DNA of 36,838 nt from NCBI GenBank assembly GCA_900546485.1, contig URDK01000020.1, positions 1-36,838 of the forward strand. Direction: 5' to 3'. The notes beneath the pieces were generated by a model. It was not told where the DNA came from. It did no database searches and was given only the letters and a program-made list of their open reading frames with translations. Every line of letters starts with the position of its first letter. Within the stretch, counting starts at the first letter, position 1. Both the position numbers and the translations under genes were made by a program. This stretch comes from an uncultured Eubacteriales bacterium. GTDB lineage: Bacteria > Bacillota > Clostridia > Oscillospirales > Oscillospiraceae. Shown here one piece after another: positions 25,078 to 33,083 of the stretch.

Positions 25078-25770
25078 TCAGCGGCCTGTGCCGTAGTCCC
25101 GGGCGCCAAAGATGGCGGAGCCGACGCGCACCATGTTCGCGCCCTCCGCTATCGCGTCCTCAAAATCGCCGCTCATACCCATTGATAAAAAGTCCATAGA
25201 CGTATTATCGTATTTTTTCCCGCCGATGTCAACAAAAAGCTCACGCATCCTGGCAAAATAAGGCCGGTTTGCGCCCGGCGCGGCCGAAATCGGCGGAATG
25301 GACATCAATCCGCGCACTTTCAGGCCCTCCAGAGTCCCCGCCAGCTCCAAAAGCTCAGGCAGGCGCTCCGGTTCAACGCCGCTTTTTGAGGCCTCACCGG
25401 CTATATTTACCTCCAGCAGCACGTCCTGCACCACGCCGAGCTTCCGGGCCCGGGCGTCTATGTCGCGCAGCAGTTCTATCGAATCGACGGATTCGATGAG
25501 GTCGACACTGCCGACGAGATACTTCACCTTGTTGCGCTGCAGGTGACCTATGAAATGGAGCGGCGCGCCGTCGTAGGCATGCGCCTCGCGCTTTTCCACA
25601 AGCTCCTGCACCCGGTTCTCGCCGCAGGCGTCCACGCCGGCGGCCACAGCCTCGCGAACCCTGTCCGCGTCGTTCATCTTGCTTGCGGCCACGAGCAGCA
25701 CCCTGCGTCCGCCCGAGGCGGCCTCGATGCGCTCCCGCACGCGAGCGACGTTTTCCGCAATACTACCCAT
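25078..25770 (-). CDS. PLP homeostasis protein YggS/YlmE
   Basis: A 230-residue pyridoxal-phosphate-binding protein of the YggS/PROSC family with an alanine-racemase-like barrel. The PLP lysine is Lys31 (LLVAASKMND); HFIGHLQRNKV and the C-terminal LSMGMSGDFEDAI and VRVGSAIFG motifs follow. It is non-catalytic and buffers free PLP. AAGGAG precedes the ATG. It lies between the broken adaptor gene and sepF; the yggS-sepF pairing is conserved. Confidence 0.94.
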   Translation of the reverse strand: MGSIAENVARVRERIEAASGGRRVLLVAASKMNDADRVREAVAAGVDACGENRVQELVEKREAHAYDGAPLHFIGHLQRNKVKYLVGSVDLIESVDSIELLRDIDARARKLGVVQDVLLEVNIAGEASKSGVEPERLPELLELAGTLEGLKVRGLMSIPPISAAPGANRPYFARMRELFVDIGGKKYDNTSMDFLSMGMSGDFEDAIAEGANMVRVGSAIFGARDYGTGR

Positions 25771-25785
25771 GTTCTATATCTCCTT

Positions 25786-26689
25786 TCACGGGTCCTGCGC
25801 TCCGCCGTCCAGGATGAGGCCGGCCTCGCAGAATCTCAGATCCAGCGCCGCGGCCATGTCCTCCGTACTCGAGAGCACAAGGGCGCAGCGTCCGCCCTCC
25901 GGTTCGCTCACGCTCTCGACGCGGGCGCTGACCTCCAGCCCCGGCAGTTCGAGCGTGACGCTCCCGCCCGGCTCAAGCGCCGAGGCGTACTTTGCCTCCA
26001 GCGGAGCAGCGAAGTACCAGCGCCAACCGCCGACGAGCCTCACCGAGTTCGCCTTCGTCTCCTCAGGCTCTGCACGCAGAAGCTCTTCGAGCCCTGATAC
26101 CGTCAGCCCGGTCAAAAGCTCAGGCGTGAGCCGCTCCAGCCCGTCGGTGACGGACGAGACGAGCCCCGGAGATGGGGCGTACAGCGTTTCGGTCTCCCCG
26201 GCCTCGGGCAGGGCGGCCAGCTCAGCGAGCAGCCGCGCCGCGCGCTGTTCGCGCGTCGAGCCGAAGAGCGCGTCGCTCAGAGCGCGCGCTCCGGAGATAA
26301 GCCCGGCGCAGTCGCCCGCGGCCCGGGCCGATGAAAGCTCCGCCAGGGCGGGGCCCGCTTCCGGCTCAGTGCCTGACACGGCATCGGCCAGCTCGGAGCT
26401 CACGCGCAGCCGGCTCGTCCGAGACGAGGGCTATCGCCTCGAGCGCAGCGGCGCGCGTACCATCCTCCAAAAGCGGCAGCAGATATTCTCCGCCGCCCAC
26501 CAGAACGGATTCCTGCCTTATGACTACGCCGCTGACCTCCACTGTCACGGGCTCCGCAGAGACGGAGGGTTCCGGAGTGGGCAGCGCGGCGTTTTCCTCG
26601 CCCAGCAGCGGGCGCAGACCCAGGTAGGCCGCCGCCGCGAGCAGCAGCACGGCGAGAGCCAGACCCGTGAAAAGATTACTGCGTTTCAG
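25786..26689 (-). pseudogene. HlyD-like periplasmic adaptor, frameshifted
   Basis: Two overlapping reading frames together resemble one clostridial membrane-fusion (HlyD-type) adaptor often found beside yggS/sepF. The upstream part (stop at 26366) has a membrane helix and VEVSGVVIRQESVL; the downstream part (26403 to 25786) has PSPGLVSSVTDGLE, VGGWRWYFAA and a typical tail. Homology appears to pass from the first frame to the second between about 26400 and 26415, so one extra base (or two missing) breaks the gene. The downstream frame has only a GTG at 26403 without a Shine-Dalgarno site. The start is also odd: only CTG at 26689 precedes the membrane helix, while GTG at 26650 would cut into it. 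A sequencing error is an alternative to true decay. Confidence 0.65.
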
Positions 26690-26693
26690 GGCC

Positions 26694-26933
26694 TTATGTA
26701 TCCGCCTGACCGGCCTCGCCCAGATTCAGCGGCCGGGCCGGGGCAATGGTCGAGATCGCGTGCTTGTAGATGAGCTGCTGCTTGCCGTCCGAATCGAGCA
26801 CGACGGTGAAGCTGTCGAAGGCGCGCAAAACTCCGCGCAGCTGGAAGCCGTTCATAAGAAACAGCGTCAGCGGCACGCGCTCGGCCCTCGCGCGGCAGAG
26901 GAAGGTGTCCTGCAGGTTCTTTGTCTTTTCCAT
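26694..26933 (-). CDS. hfq: RNA chaperone Hfq
   Basis: A 79-residue Sm-like RNA-binding protein that forms a hexamer and pairs small RNAs with mRNAs. It has NLQDTFL at the start, LFLMNGFQLRGVLRAFDSF (Sm1) and the hallmark YKHAIS (56-61, Sm2). Placement downstream of miaA is the classic bacterial order. The C-terminal extension is very short, as in Gram-positive Hfq. AAGGAG lies upstream. The frame of the following adaptor gene begins within a few bases of the hfq stop. Confidence 0.96.
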   Translation of the reverse strand: MEKTKNLQDTFLCRARAERVPLTLFLMNGFQLRGVLRAFDSFTVVLDSDGKQQLIYKHAISTIAPARPLNLGEAGQADT

Positions 26934-26947
26934 ATCTCGCTCCTTGC

Positions 26948-26988
26948 CGGAGCGGTGGATTTACATAATATCATATTTTGCCGCTCCG
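26948..26988. promoter_or_regulatory. Inverted repeat in the hfq upstream region
   Basis: A perfect 8-bp inverted repeat, CGGAGCGG (26948-26955) and CCGCTCCG (26981-26988), encloses an AT-rich 25-base centre. On the minus strand that centre contains TATGAT and TATTAT, possible -10 boxes for hfq. No good -35 was found. It may be an operator around an hfq promoter or a leader hairpin. Confidence 0.3.
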
Positions 26989-27042
26989 TAAAATAGTAAA
27001 TTTGTACAAAACGCGGCCCTCACCACGCCTTGTACGCGACTA

Positions 27043-27984
27043 TCATATACCGCAGCGGAGGAGATATTCTGTCGAATCCTGGACGGCGGACGCAAAATCG
27101 GGTTTGCCCTGCCAGTCTATGCGCAGCGCGCCCTCGCGCCGGCGCAGCCAGGTGAGCTGGCGTTTTGCGTAGCGCCGCGTTTCGCGCTTTATCGTGTCTA
27201 TTGCCTCGTCCCGGGAGCATTCGCCGCGCAGCGCGGCGGCGGCCTCCTTGTAGCCTATGGCCTGCATGGCCGTGCTGCCGGGCGCAAGACCCTCGTCGAG
27301 AAGGGCCTGCACTTCCTCAAAAAGCCCGCGGTCGATCATCTCGTCCACGCGCTCGTCTATGCGCGCGTACATCTCCTCGCGGGAGGCCCAGCCGAGGATG
27401 ATATAGGCCGCGTCGAAGTCGGGTTCCTTCATGCGGCTCTCTGCGTCGAGCTCCGTGATGGTCCTGCCGGTCAGGAGATAGACCTCGTAGGCGCGAACGA
27501 CGCGTTTTTTGTCCCGGGCGTGGAGCTTGGCGGCGCGCTCAGGATCGAGCTGAGCGAGCTCGCGGAGCATGGCCTCGCCGCCTATCTCGTCGTAGCGCTC
27601 CTCCAGCTCGCGCCGGGTCTCGCCCGTTTCGTCCACGGCGCCGAAGCTGCGGCCCTGCACCAGCGAGTCGATGTAGAGCCCCGTCCCGCCCACGACTATG
27701 GGAAGTTTCCCGCGCGAGATGATGTCCCGACAGGCTTCGGCCGCCGCGTCCACAAATTTCGCCGCGGACCAGCTCTCGGAGGGCTCCGCTACATCAATGA
27801 GGTGGTGCGGAACGCCGCCCATCTCCTCCGGCGAGGGCTTGGCCGTGCCTATGTCCATGCGCCGGTATATCTGCATCGAATCCGCCGAGACGATCTCCCC
27901 GCCGAGCTCCTTTGCAAGCAGGACGCCGAGCTTTGTCTTACCCGTGGCGGTCGGGCCGGTTATGACGACTATTTTGGGCGGCAC
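27043..27984 (-). CDS. miaA: tRNA dimethylallyltransferase MiaA
   Basis: A 313-residue enzyme that transfers dimethylallyl to A37 of tRNAs reading UNN codons. The P-loop GPTATGKTKL is at residues 9-18, followed by SADSMQIYRRMDIGTAKP, the GGTGLYIDSL segment and RRYAKRQLTWLRR near the C-terminus. It starts at GTG 27984 with GGAAG upstream. It is the first gene of the minus-strand cluster, divergent from degV. mutS and mutL, often placed before miaA, are absent. Confidence 0.96.
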   Translation of the reverse strand: MPPKIVVITGPTATGKTKLGVLLAKELGGEIVSADSMQIYRRMDIGTAKPSPEEMGGVPHHLIDVAEPSESWSAAKFVDAAAEACRDIISRGKLPIVVGGTGLYIDSLVQGRSFGAVDETGETRRELEERYDEIGGEAMLRELAQLDPERAAKLHARDKKRVVRAYEVYLLTGRTITELDAESRMKEPDFDAAYIILGWASREEMYARIDERVDEMIDRGLFEEVQALLDEGLAPGSTAMQAIGYKEAAAALRGECSRDEAIDTIKRETRRYAKRQLTWLRRREGALRIDWQGKPDFASAVQDSTEYLLRCGI

Positions 27985-28012
27985 AAAAACACTTCCATTC
28001 TTTGAAGTAATA

Positions 28013-28021
28013 TGTTATGAT
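28013..28021 (+). promoter_or_regulatory. Candidate degV promoter (extended -10)
   Basis: TGTTATGAT (TG at 28013-28014, TATGAT at 28016-28021), about 34 bases before the degV ATG. No convincing -35 is visible, as is usual for extended -10 promoters. Confidence 0.4.
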
Positions 28022-28054
28022 AGGATGGCCAAGAAGTAAGGAGGCAATCTATAA

Positions 28055-28900
28055 ATGAAAATAAAGATCTCGACGGACAGCACCTGCGATCTGCCTGCTG
28101 AGCTTATAGCGAAGCACAACATTGGCGTCCTGCCGATGTACATAGTGCGCGACGGCGAGGCGCTGCGAGACGGAATCGATGTAACGGCCGACGACCTCTA
28201 CGCTTACACCAAGGCCACGGGTAAGCTCTGCGGCACGGCGGCGGTCACCATGGCGGATTATTTCGGAGCCTGGACCGGCTGGCTCGAGGACTGCGACGCG
28301 ATAGTCCATGTGGCGTTCTCATCCGAGCTCTCCGCAAGCTGCAACAACGCGCGGCTCGCCGCGGAGGAGCTGCCGGGCAAGGTTTGGGTAGTGGACTCGC
28401 TGAACCTCTCCACCGGCTTCGGCCACCTGGTGCTGGACGCGGCGCTAATGGCGGAAAAGGGCATGTCTCCCGATGAGATCGTCGCGGAGATAGAGCGCCT
28501 GGTGCCCAAGATGGACGTCAGCTTCGTGCTCAACACCCTGGATTATCTGCGCAAGGGCGGCCGCTGCACCTCCGTGCAGGCCCTGGGCGCGAATCTCCTG
28601 GGCCTCAAGCCCTGCATCGAGGTCATCGACGGCAAGATGACCGTCGGCAAGAAGTACCGCGGCAAGATAGAGGCGGCCTACGTCCAGTACATAAAGGACA
28701 GGCTCTCAAACCGCGACGACATCGACACCCGGCGCGTGTTCATAACCGACTCCGGCCTGCCGGACGACGTTCGCGCAAGGCTGCGCGAGGTGGTGCTCTC
28801 CTGTCAGCCCTTCGAGGAGGTCTACAACAACCGCGCGGGCTGCACGATAAGCGGCCACTGCGGCCCCTGGTGCATGGGAGTCCTATACTACCACAAATAA
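28055..28900 (+). CDS. DegV family fatty-acid-binding protein
   Basis: A 281-residue DegV protein. Members bind fatty acyl chains and, as FakB, present them to the kinase FakA. Typical segments are STDSTCDLPAEL at the start, VAFSSELSASCNNAR, and VVDSLNLSTGFG in the middle, with LNTLDYLRKGGR later. The C-terminus has ISGHCGPWCMGVLYY, in the usual DegV position (often HxGPGxxG), with Cys and Trp replacing the usual Gly-Thr pattern. AAGGAGG is ten bases upstream. It stands alone between miaA and its own terminator. Confidence 0.92.
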   Translation: MKIKISTDSTCDLPAELIAKHNIGVLPMYIVRDGEALRDGIDVTADDLYAYTKATGKLCGTAAVTMADYFGAWTGWLEDCDAIVHVAFSSELSASCNNARLAAEELPGKVWVVDSLNLSTGFGHLVLDAALMAEKGMSPDEIVAEIERLVPKMDVSFVLNTLDYLRKGGRCTSVQALGANLLGLKPCIEVIDGKMTVGKKYRGKIEAAYVQYIKDRLSNRDDIDTRRVFITDSGLPDDVRARLREVVLSCQPFEEVYNNRAGCTISGHCGPWCMGVLYYHK

Positions 28901-28913
28901 ACCGAAAAGAAAA

Positions 28914-28947
28914 CCGGGAAGGCCCAAGCGCCTTCCCGGCTTTTTTT
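28914..28947 (+). terminator. degV terminator
   Basis: CCGGGAAGG (28914-28922) pairs perfectly with 28931-28939, followed by C and seven T residues (28941-28947). Confidence 0.88.
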
Positions 28948-28956
28948 AAAAAGTTC

Positions 28957-28987
28957 TTGACTGTAAAGCCGCTTTACAGCTTATCAT
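28957..28987 (+). promoter_or_regulatory. MerR-type promoter and operator
   Basis: TTGACT (28957-28962) and TATCAT (28982-28987) are separated by 19 bases, the over-long spacing typical of MerR-regulated promoters. The dyad CTGTAAAGCCGCTTTACAG (28961-28979), a perfect 9+9 inverted repeat around one base, fills the spacer. The regulator it precedes starts at 29020, so autoregulation is the simplest reading. Confidence 0.8.
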
Positions 28988-29019
28988 TGCAGCACAGCTC
29001 GACAGGGAGGGGCGATGAC

Positions 29020-30411
29020 GTGACTATAGCGGAGCTGGAAGCAAGGAGCGGGATGACCCGCGCGAATATAAGGTTTTACGAGTCTGAGGGCTTTCTCTCG
29101 CCCGCGAGGCGCGAGAACGGTTACAGGGACTATTCCGAGGCCGATTTGGAGCTGCTGCTGAGGCTGAAGCTGCTGCGCGCGCTGGACCTGCCGCTCTCCG
29201 AGATACTCAGGCTGCAGAGGGGAGAGCTGGGGCTTGCGGCGGCGATGGAGCGGCACGCAAGCCGGCTCGCTCTCGAGCGCAGGGGGCTGAGCAGCTCCGA
29301 GGCGGTCTGCAGGGACATCATGCTCTCGGGAGAGAACTTTGAGAGCCTTGACGTCCAAAGATGGCTGGGCGAGCTGGAGACCGGCGCGGTACCGCCGGAG
29401 GAGGACGCGGAGCCTAAGCTCATCTGCCCCTGGCGCAGGTACTTTGCCCGCACGCTGGACTATCTGCTCTGCGAGCAGCTGCTGCTGACGCCCATCATGC
29501 TCATAGCGAGGCCGAACGTGGATCTCTCGGGTGTCGGCGTCTCGGTGACGCTTACAGTCGGCGCCATAGCGCTCATGCTGCTGCTCGAGCCGCTCTGCCT
29601 GCACTATTTCGGCACGACGCCGGGCAAGCGGCTGCTGGGCCTGTATGTGGAGCGCCCGGACGGCGGGAGGCTGGGCTTCGGAGAGGCTGCGCGCCGCACC
29701 TTCGACGTGCTCAGCAGCGGCCTGGGCTTTTACGTGCCCATACTATCCCAGGTACTGCTCATACTCAGCTGGCTGAAGCACAGGGAGGGCCGGCCCCTGT
29801 CCTGGGAGGCGGGCTCGGAGCTTCGACTCTGGCGGAAACACCAGGGGTTTCTGATCGCCGTCTATGCGGCTGCCGTCTGCCTGGTGCTTTTTCTTGGCTT
29901 CATCAACGAACAGCTCTCGCAGATGCCCAAAAACCGCGGGGATATTTCGGCGGCGGAGTTTTGCGAAAACTACAACGGCCTCGCGCACATGGACGGCTAT
30001 CTGTACTCGAACGTCTCGCTCACGCCCGAGGGCTGGGAGCGCAGCAGCGAGAACTCGACCCGTCTCGAGCTCATGGGCTACGAGGCGGAGTACAGCCTTT
30101 ACGAGACGGAGGGCGTGCTGGAAAAGCTCGAGCTGCGCATTGAGAGTATCCCCGGGCGCGTGAGCCTGAACTTCCCGACGCAGGAGCTGGAGCTGGCTCT
30201 GAGGGGCAGCGTCTGGGGCCGCGAGGGCAGCGGCGTGCTTGACTTCTACGAGCGGAGCATGCAGCTAGTTGACATCGAGCGGCTGGCGGCCTACGGCGGC
30301 TTGTATGCGGAGAACTTCAGGCTGGAGCTGCCCTCGGCAGCCGTCACCTGCGAGCTCAACGGCTGGCTCGGTTCCGAGCTGGAGCTGCTCATGACGATAG
30401 AGCTGCTCTGA
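29020..30411 (+). CDS. MerR-type regulator fused to an RDD membrane domain
   Basis: A 463-residue protein. Residues 1-70 are a MerR winged helix (TIAELEARSGMTRANIRFYE, NGYRDYSE, LLRLKLLRALDLPLSEI), followed by the MerR coiled coil to about 100. Residues about 136-270 form an RDD domain: RRYFARTLDYLL with the Arg and Asp, and TPGKRLLGLYV after the second helix. Hydrophobic segments are about 143-163, 172-195, 232-252 and 276-294. A soluble C-terminal domain of about 165 residues (295-463), which I do not recognise, follows. The start is GTG at 29020 with GGGAGG upstream; earlier in-frame readings cross the promoter. RDD proteins are usually transport-linked. A membrane-held transcription factor is inferred. 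Which side holds the C-terminal domain is uncertain. Confidence 0.85.
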   Translation: MTIAELEARSGMTRANIRFYESEGFLSPARRENGYRDYSEADLELLLRLKLLRALDLPLSEILRLQRGELGLAAAMERHASRLALERRGLSSSEAVCRDIMLSGENFESLDVQRWLGELETGAVPPEEDAEPKLICPWRRYFARTLDYLLCEQLLLTPIMLIARPNVDLSGVGVSVTLTVGAIALMLLLEPLCLHYFGTTPGKRLLGLYVERPDGGRLGFGEAARRTFDVLSSGLGFYVPILSQVLLILSWLKHREGRPLSWEAGSELRLWRKHQGFLIAVYAAAVCLVLFLGFINEQLSQMPKNRGDISAAEFCENYNGLAHMDGYLYSNVSLTPEGWERSSENSTRLELMGYEAEYSLYETEGVLEKLELRIESIPGRVSLNFPTQELELALRGSVWGREGSGVLDFYERSMQLVDIERLAAYGGLYAENFRLELPSAAVTCELNGWLGSELELLMTIELL

Positions 30412-30423
30412 GCGGATAGATGG

Positions 30424-30460
30424 AAAAAACGCGGAGCGCAATCCTGCGCTCCGCGTTTTT
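30424..30460. terminator. Bidirectional terminator between convergent genes
   Basis: Stem AAAAACGCGGAGCGCA with TGCGCTCCGCGTTTTT (about 30425-30440 and 30445-30460), A-run on one side and T-run on the other, between the MerR-RDD gene and the gene ending at 30472. Confidence 0.85.
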
Positions 30461-30471
30461 GGTTGTGCTTC

Positions 30472-32217
30472 TCAGGAGAGTTCCAGCCCGCTCGCCTGAA
30501 TTATGGCTTCCTCCGACTCAGCCGCGTGGAAGCTGACGCGGTCGCCGACGTTCAATATCGCGGCCTCGGGGCTGTCCGCGGCGCTGAGAGCGTAATACAC
30601 GTCCTCGCCCTCGAGCTTGATATAGTAGACGCTGTTGCCGTTTATGACGGAGCTGCGTATATCCTCGATGACGCCGGTCACCTCACTGGTATCCGTGCTG
30701 ACGCCGCCCTCAATCGTGATGTCGTTTTCGGCCAGCAGACGCTCGTAGCTCTCAATACAGCTCGAGACCGAGGTACCGGTGGCGACGACGTTATACTGCT
30801 GGACGTTGACCATGGCGTACATCTTGACCAGCTGGCTGGCGTCCTTCAGGGCCATGAAGTAGGTCGGCTGGCCGCCGATGTTCAGGAGCAGCGGGCTGGT
30901 CGCCACGTAGGAGTACTGCTGCACCGCGCCCTGGGCCGAGGCCATGGCCGAGCTCTCCTCAGCGCCCGCGCAGGGGTAATAGCGCGCCTCCTTGGTGCGC
31001 TGGTTGACGAGGATGAAGCCTATGTTGCCGCGGTCGCCCGTGACGGAGGTGATGCCGGTGTAGAGCCACACGTCGTCGTCCTGGGCTATATAGTTATAGT
31101 AGCTCGTGGCCTCGGTGCAGCCGCTCTGTCCGAAGAGGCTGTTCCAGAAGCCGCCCTGGTAGAGGCCGTAGTAGTTGTACTGCTCGAGAATGAGCTCGGC
31201 GGTGTACACGCGGTCAACCCACTGCGGCACGTCGGCCACGTCGTAATATGTGCTCTCGCCGGTGACGGCGTTCACGAGCACGGCACCGACGGCGTCCTCG
31301 CCACCGAAGAGGCCGACCTTCTTTGTGACCACCGTGGCGACCCAGTAGGGCTCGCCCTCCTCGTTGACCTCAAAGTTCACGTCCGTGAACATCTTTGTGG
31401 GGTACTTGAAGCGCAGATAGCGGTCAATATCGCGGAAGAAGTACTCGGAGGGGGAGTATTTGATGCCCTCATCGAGCCGCTGGACCGTGACCTCCTGCGT
31501 GACCATGTCTATGACCATGTAGGCTGGAATGCCGTTCTTCTGATTGCCCCACCATTTGAAGAAATCGCCGTAGTTGAGGTAGGTGACGCGCACGGGGCGG
31601 TTCTGGTAGTTTATCTGGAAGCTGTCGTCATAGATCTCGAACTGGCTGACGAGGTCGGAGAGCTCGCCGAGTTTGCGGTTGGCGAGGACGTTTGCCGAGG
31701 CGGAGTCCAGCATGGGGATCTGGTCAAAGGAGATCTCCGCCACGTCCGCGGCGAAGTCGCCGTCCTCTATGGGCAGAAGCTCGGAATAGTCGCGTGCGCG
31801 GAAGAGCTTCCAGCCTATGACGCTGCCCACAACGGCCACGACTATGCACAGGCAGACGATGTAGAAGGGTATCGCCGCCTTCTTGCGCGCCTCTGAGACG
31901 TAGCCCCTCACACCGTCCGCGCGGAAACCCGCCAGCAGCAGGGCGCAGACGCAGTAGACCGCGCAGAGCAGTATGATGAAGAGATAGAAGTCTCCAGAGT
32001 GGATGTTGATTGCCGGGAGCTTGAAATAGAAGTACAAAAATCCAAATACCAGCGTCACGGCCAGGCTGATGCCGAAGCTGGCTGCGCGGGAAAAGGTTCG
32101 GCGCGGTTTCTTGGGCCCCTCACCCTGGCTGCGCGGCGGTGTCCAGGAGTACTCGCCGGTGTTGGGGTCCTGAGAGAAATTGCCGAAATTGCTGAAGTTG
32201 CCAAAGCTGAATTTCAT
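30472..32217 (-). CDS. Large membrane-anchored protein, function unknown
   Basis: A 581-residue protein I do not recognise functionally. The first 40 residues are Phe/Asn/Gly-rich (repeated FGNF/FSNFGNF), then come three hydrophobic segments at about 45-70, 78-98 and 118-140. A soluble domain of about 440 residues rich in Tyr, Asp and Val follows, with PepSY-like strand-turn segments such as AVLVNAVTGESTYYDVADVP. With the N-terminus inside, the large domain would face outward. The last 75 residues look like a small beta-barrel (TGVIEDIRSSVINGNSVYY). GGAGG is six bases before the ATG. It starts 15 bases after tetR, so the two are probably one transcript. Similar long proteins exist in Clostridia as hypotheticals. 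Confidence 0.8.
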   Translation of the reverse strand: MKFSFGNFSNFGNFSQDPNTGEYSWTPPRSQGEGPKKPRRTFSRAASFGISLAVTLVFGFLYFYFKLPAINIHSGDFYLFIILLCAVYCVCALLLAGFRADGVRGYVSEARKKAAIPFYIVCLCIVVAVVGSVIGWKLFRARDYSELLPIEDGDFAADVAEISFDQIPMLDSASANVLANRKLGELSDLVSQFEIYDDSFQINYQNRPVRVTYLNYGDFFKWWGNQKNGIPAYMVIDMVTQEVTVQRLDEGIKYSPSEYFFRDIDRYLRFKYPTKMFTDVNFEVNEEGEPYWVATVVTKKVGLFGGEDAVGAVLVNAVTGESTYYDVADVPQWVDRVYTAELILEQYNYYGLYQGGFWNSLFGQSGCTEATSYYNYIAQDDDVWLYTGITSVTGDRGNIGFILVNQRTKEARYYPCAGAEESSAMASAQGAVQQYSYVATSPLLLNIGGQPTYFMALKDASQLVKMYAMVNVQQYNVVATGTSVSSCIESYERLLAENDITIEGGVSTDTSEVTGVIEDIRSSVINGNSVYYIKLEGEDVYYALSAADSPEAAILNVGDRVSFHAAESEEAIIQASGLELS

Positions 32218-32232
32218 TTTTTCCTCCGGATA

Positions 32233-32814
32233 TTATTTTCCTCGCAGGGCGGCCACGCCCCGCATGATGAAGTCTCCGCCCATCTTCGCCATCTCAGCCG
32301 GGGACTCACGCAGTCCGGAATTCATCCAGTCCTTCGTGATGGACAGCATCCCCTGCACGATGAAGGAGCAGAAGAGGTCGAGCTCGCGCTTGTCTGCGGT
32401 GCAGGTGCGTTCGAGGAACTTGCTCATGTACTGGTTTTTCAGCGTCTCAAAAAGGCGCTGCTGAAACTCCATATCGTTGTTCCGGCAGATGAGCGCGCGG
32501 TAGACGTCCGCGCTCTCATAGCACAGTGTGAGCACGTCCTCCAGATAGTGATAGGTGGACTGGTCCCAGTCCGGGGAGCTGTTTATGACGCTTATCTCCT
32601 CGAGACGAACGAAGATATTTTCCTCCAGCTGGGACAAAAGGTCGTAAACATCCTTGTAATGTGCGTAAAATGTGCCTCTGTTGACGTCGGCGAGCTCGGC
32701 TATCTCGCGGACCGTTATCTCTCCCACGCTCTTTTCCATCATCAGCGTGGTGAGCGCCATGCGGAGCTGCTTCTTAGTCTTTCGGACCCTGCGGTCGGTC
32801 CTCGGTTCCTCCAT
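32233..32814 (-). CDS. TetR/AcrR-family transcriptional regulator
   Basis: A 193-residue one-component repressor. The N-terminal HTH is RKTKKQLRMALTTLMMEKSV, then ITVREIAELADVNRGTFYAHY, ending in the conserved TFYxHYxDxxDL; the C-terminal domain is all helical and ligand-specific. ATG at 32814 is chosen because AAGGAG lies nine bases upstream, while the earlier in-frame ATG at 32841 has none. It is divergent from the dehydratase operon and upstream of the membrane protein, so control of one or both is likely but unproven. Confidence 0.88.
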   Translation of the reverse strand: MEEPRTDRRVRKTKKQLRMALTTLMMEKSVGEITVREIAELADVNRGTFYAHYKDVYDLLSQLEENIFVRLEEISVINSSPDWDQSTYHYLEDVLTLCYESADVYRALICRNNDMEFQQRLFETLKNQYMSKFLERTCTADKRELDLFCSFIVQGMLSITKDWMNSGLRESPAEMAKMGGDFIMRGVAALRGK

Positions 32815-32875
32815 GTTCGTCAACTCCTTACGTGAACACATGAAACTTATCGTGCTGTACCGTGCACACTATCCG

Positions 32876-32912
32876 ATAATGCTATTATAAACAAAAACTG
32901 CGCGTTATTCAA
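32876..32912 (-). promoter_or_regulatory. tetR promoter with overlapping palindrome
   Basis: Minus strand TTGAAT (32907-32912), a 17-base spacer, TATAAT (32884-32889). The palindrome ATAAT-GCT-ATTAT (32876-32888) overlaps the -10 and could be an autoregulatory operator. Expected leader is about 63 bases. Confidence 0.6.
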
Positions 32913-33002
32913 CCACGAGTTTAGTTTTGCATATTAGTGCCATAAAATGCTGGACATTTGGAGAGATAAACGTTGGAAAACGCCATATATTTAACAATAT
33001 AG

Positions 33003-33031
33003 TTGACTATTATTAACAAAGGAAGTATAAT
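33003..33031 (+). promoter_or_regulatory. Promoter of the dehydratase operon
   Basis: TTGACT (33003-33008), a 17-base spacer and TATAAT (33026-33031), near consensus. The start of transcription would fall near 33038, downstream of the ATG at 33030, which argues for translation beginning at TTG 33084. Confidence 0.65.
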
Positions 33032-33083
33032 GAAAACGCAAATATATGGCAATTTGACAATAACGCAGAGGGGGGTACAAATT

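Noticed and set aside
26366..26403. Programmed ribosomal frameshift in the adaptor gene
   Set aside because: No slippery heptamer or internal Shine-Dalgarno site at the switch; error or decay is simpler.
33030..33083. ATG at 33030 as start of the first dehydratase subunit
   Set aside because: It overlaps the -10 box of a near-consensus promoter, and the TTG at 33084 has a much better placed GAGGGGG site. The alternative cannot be fully excluded.
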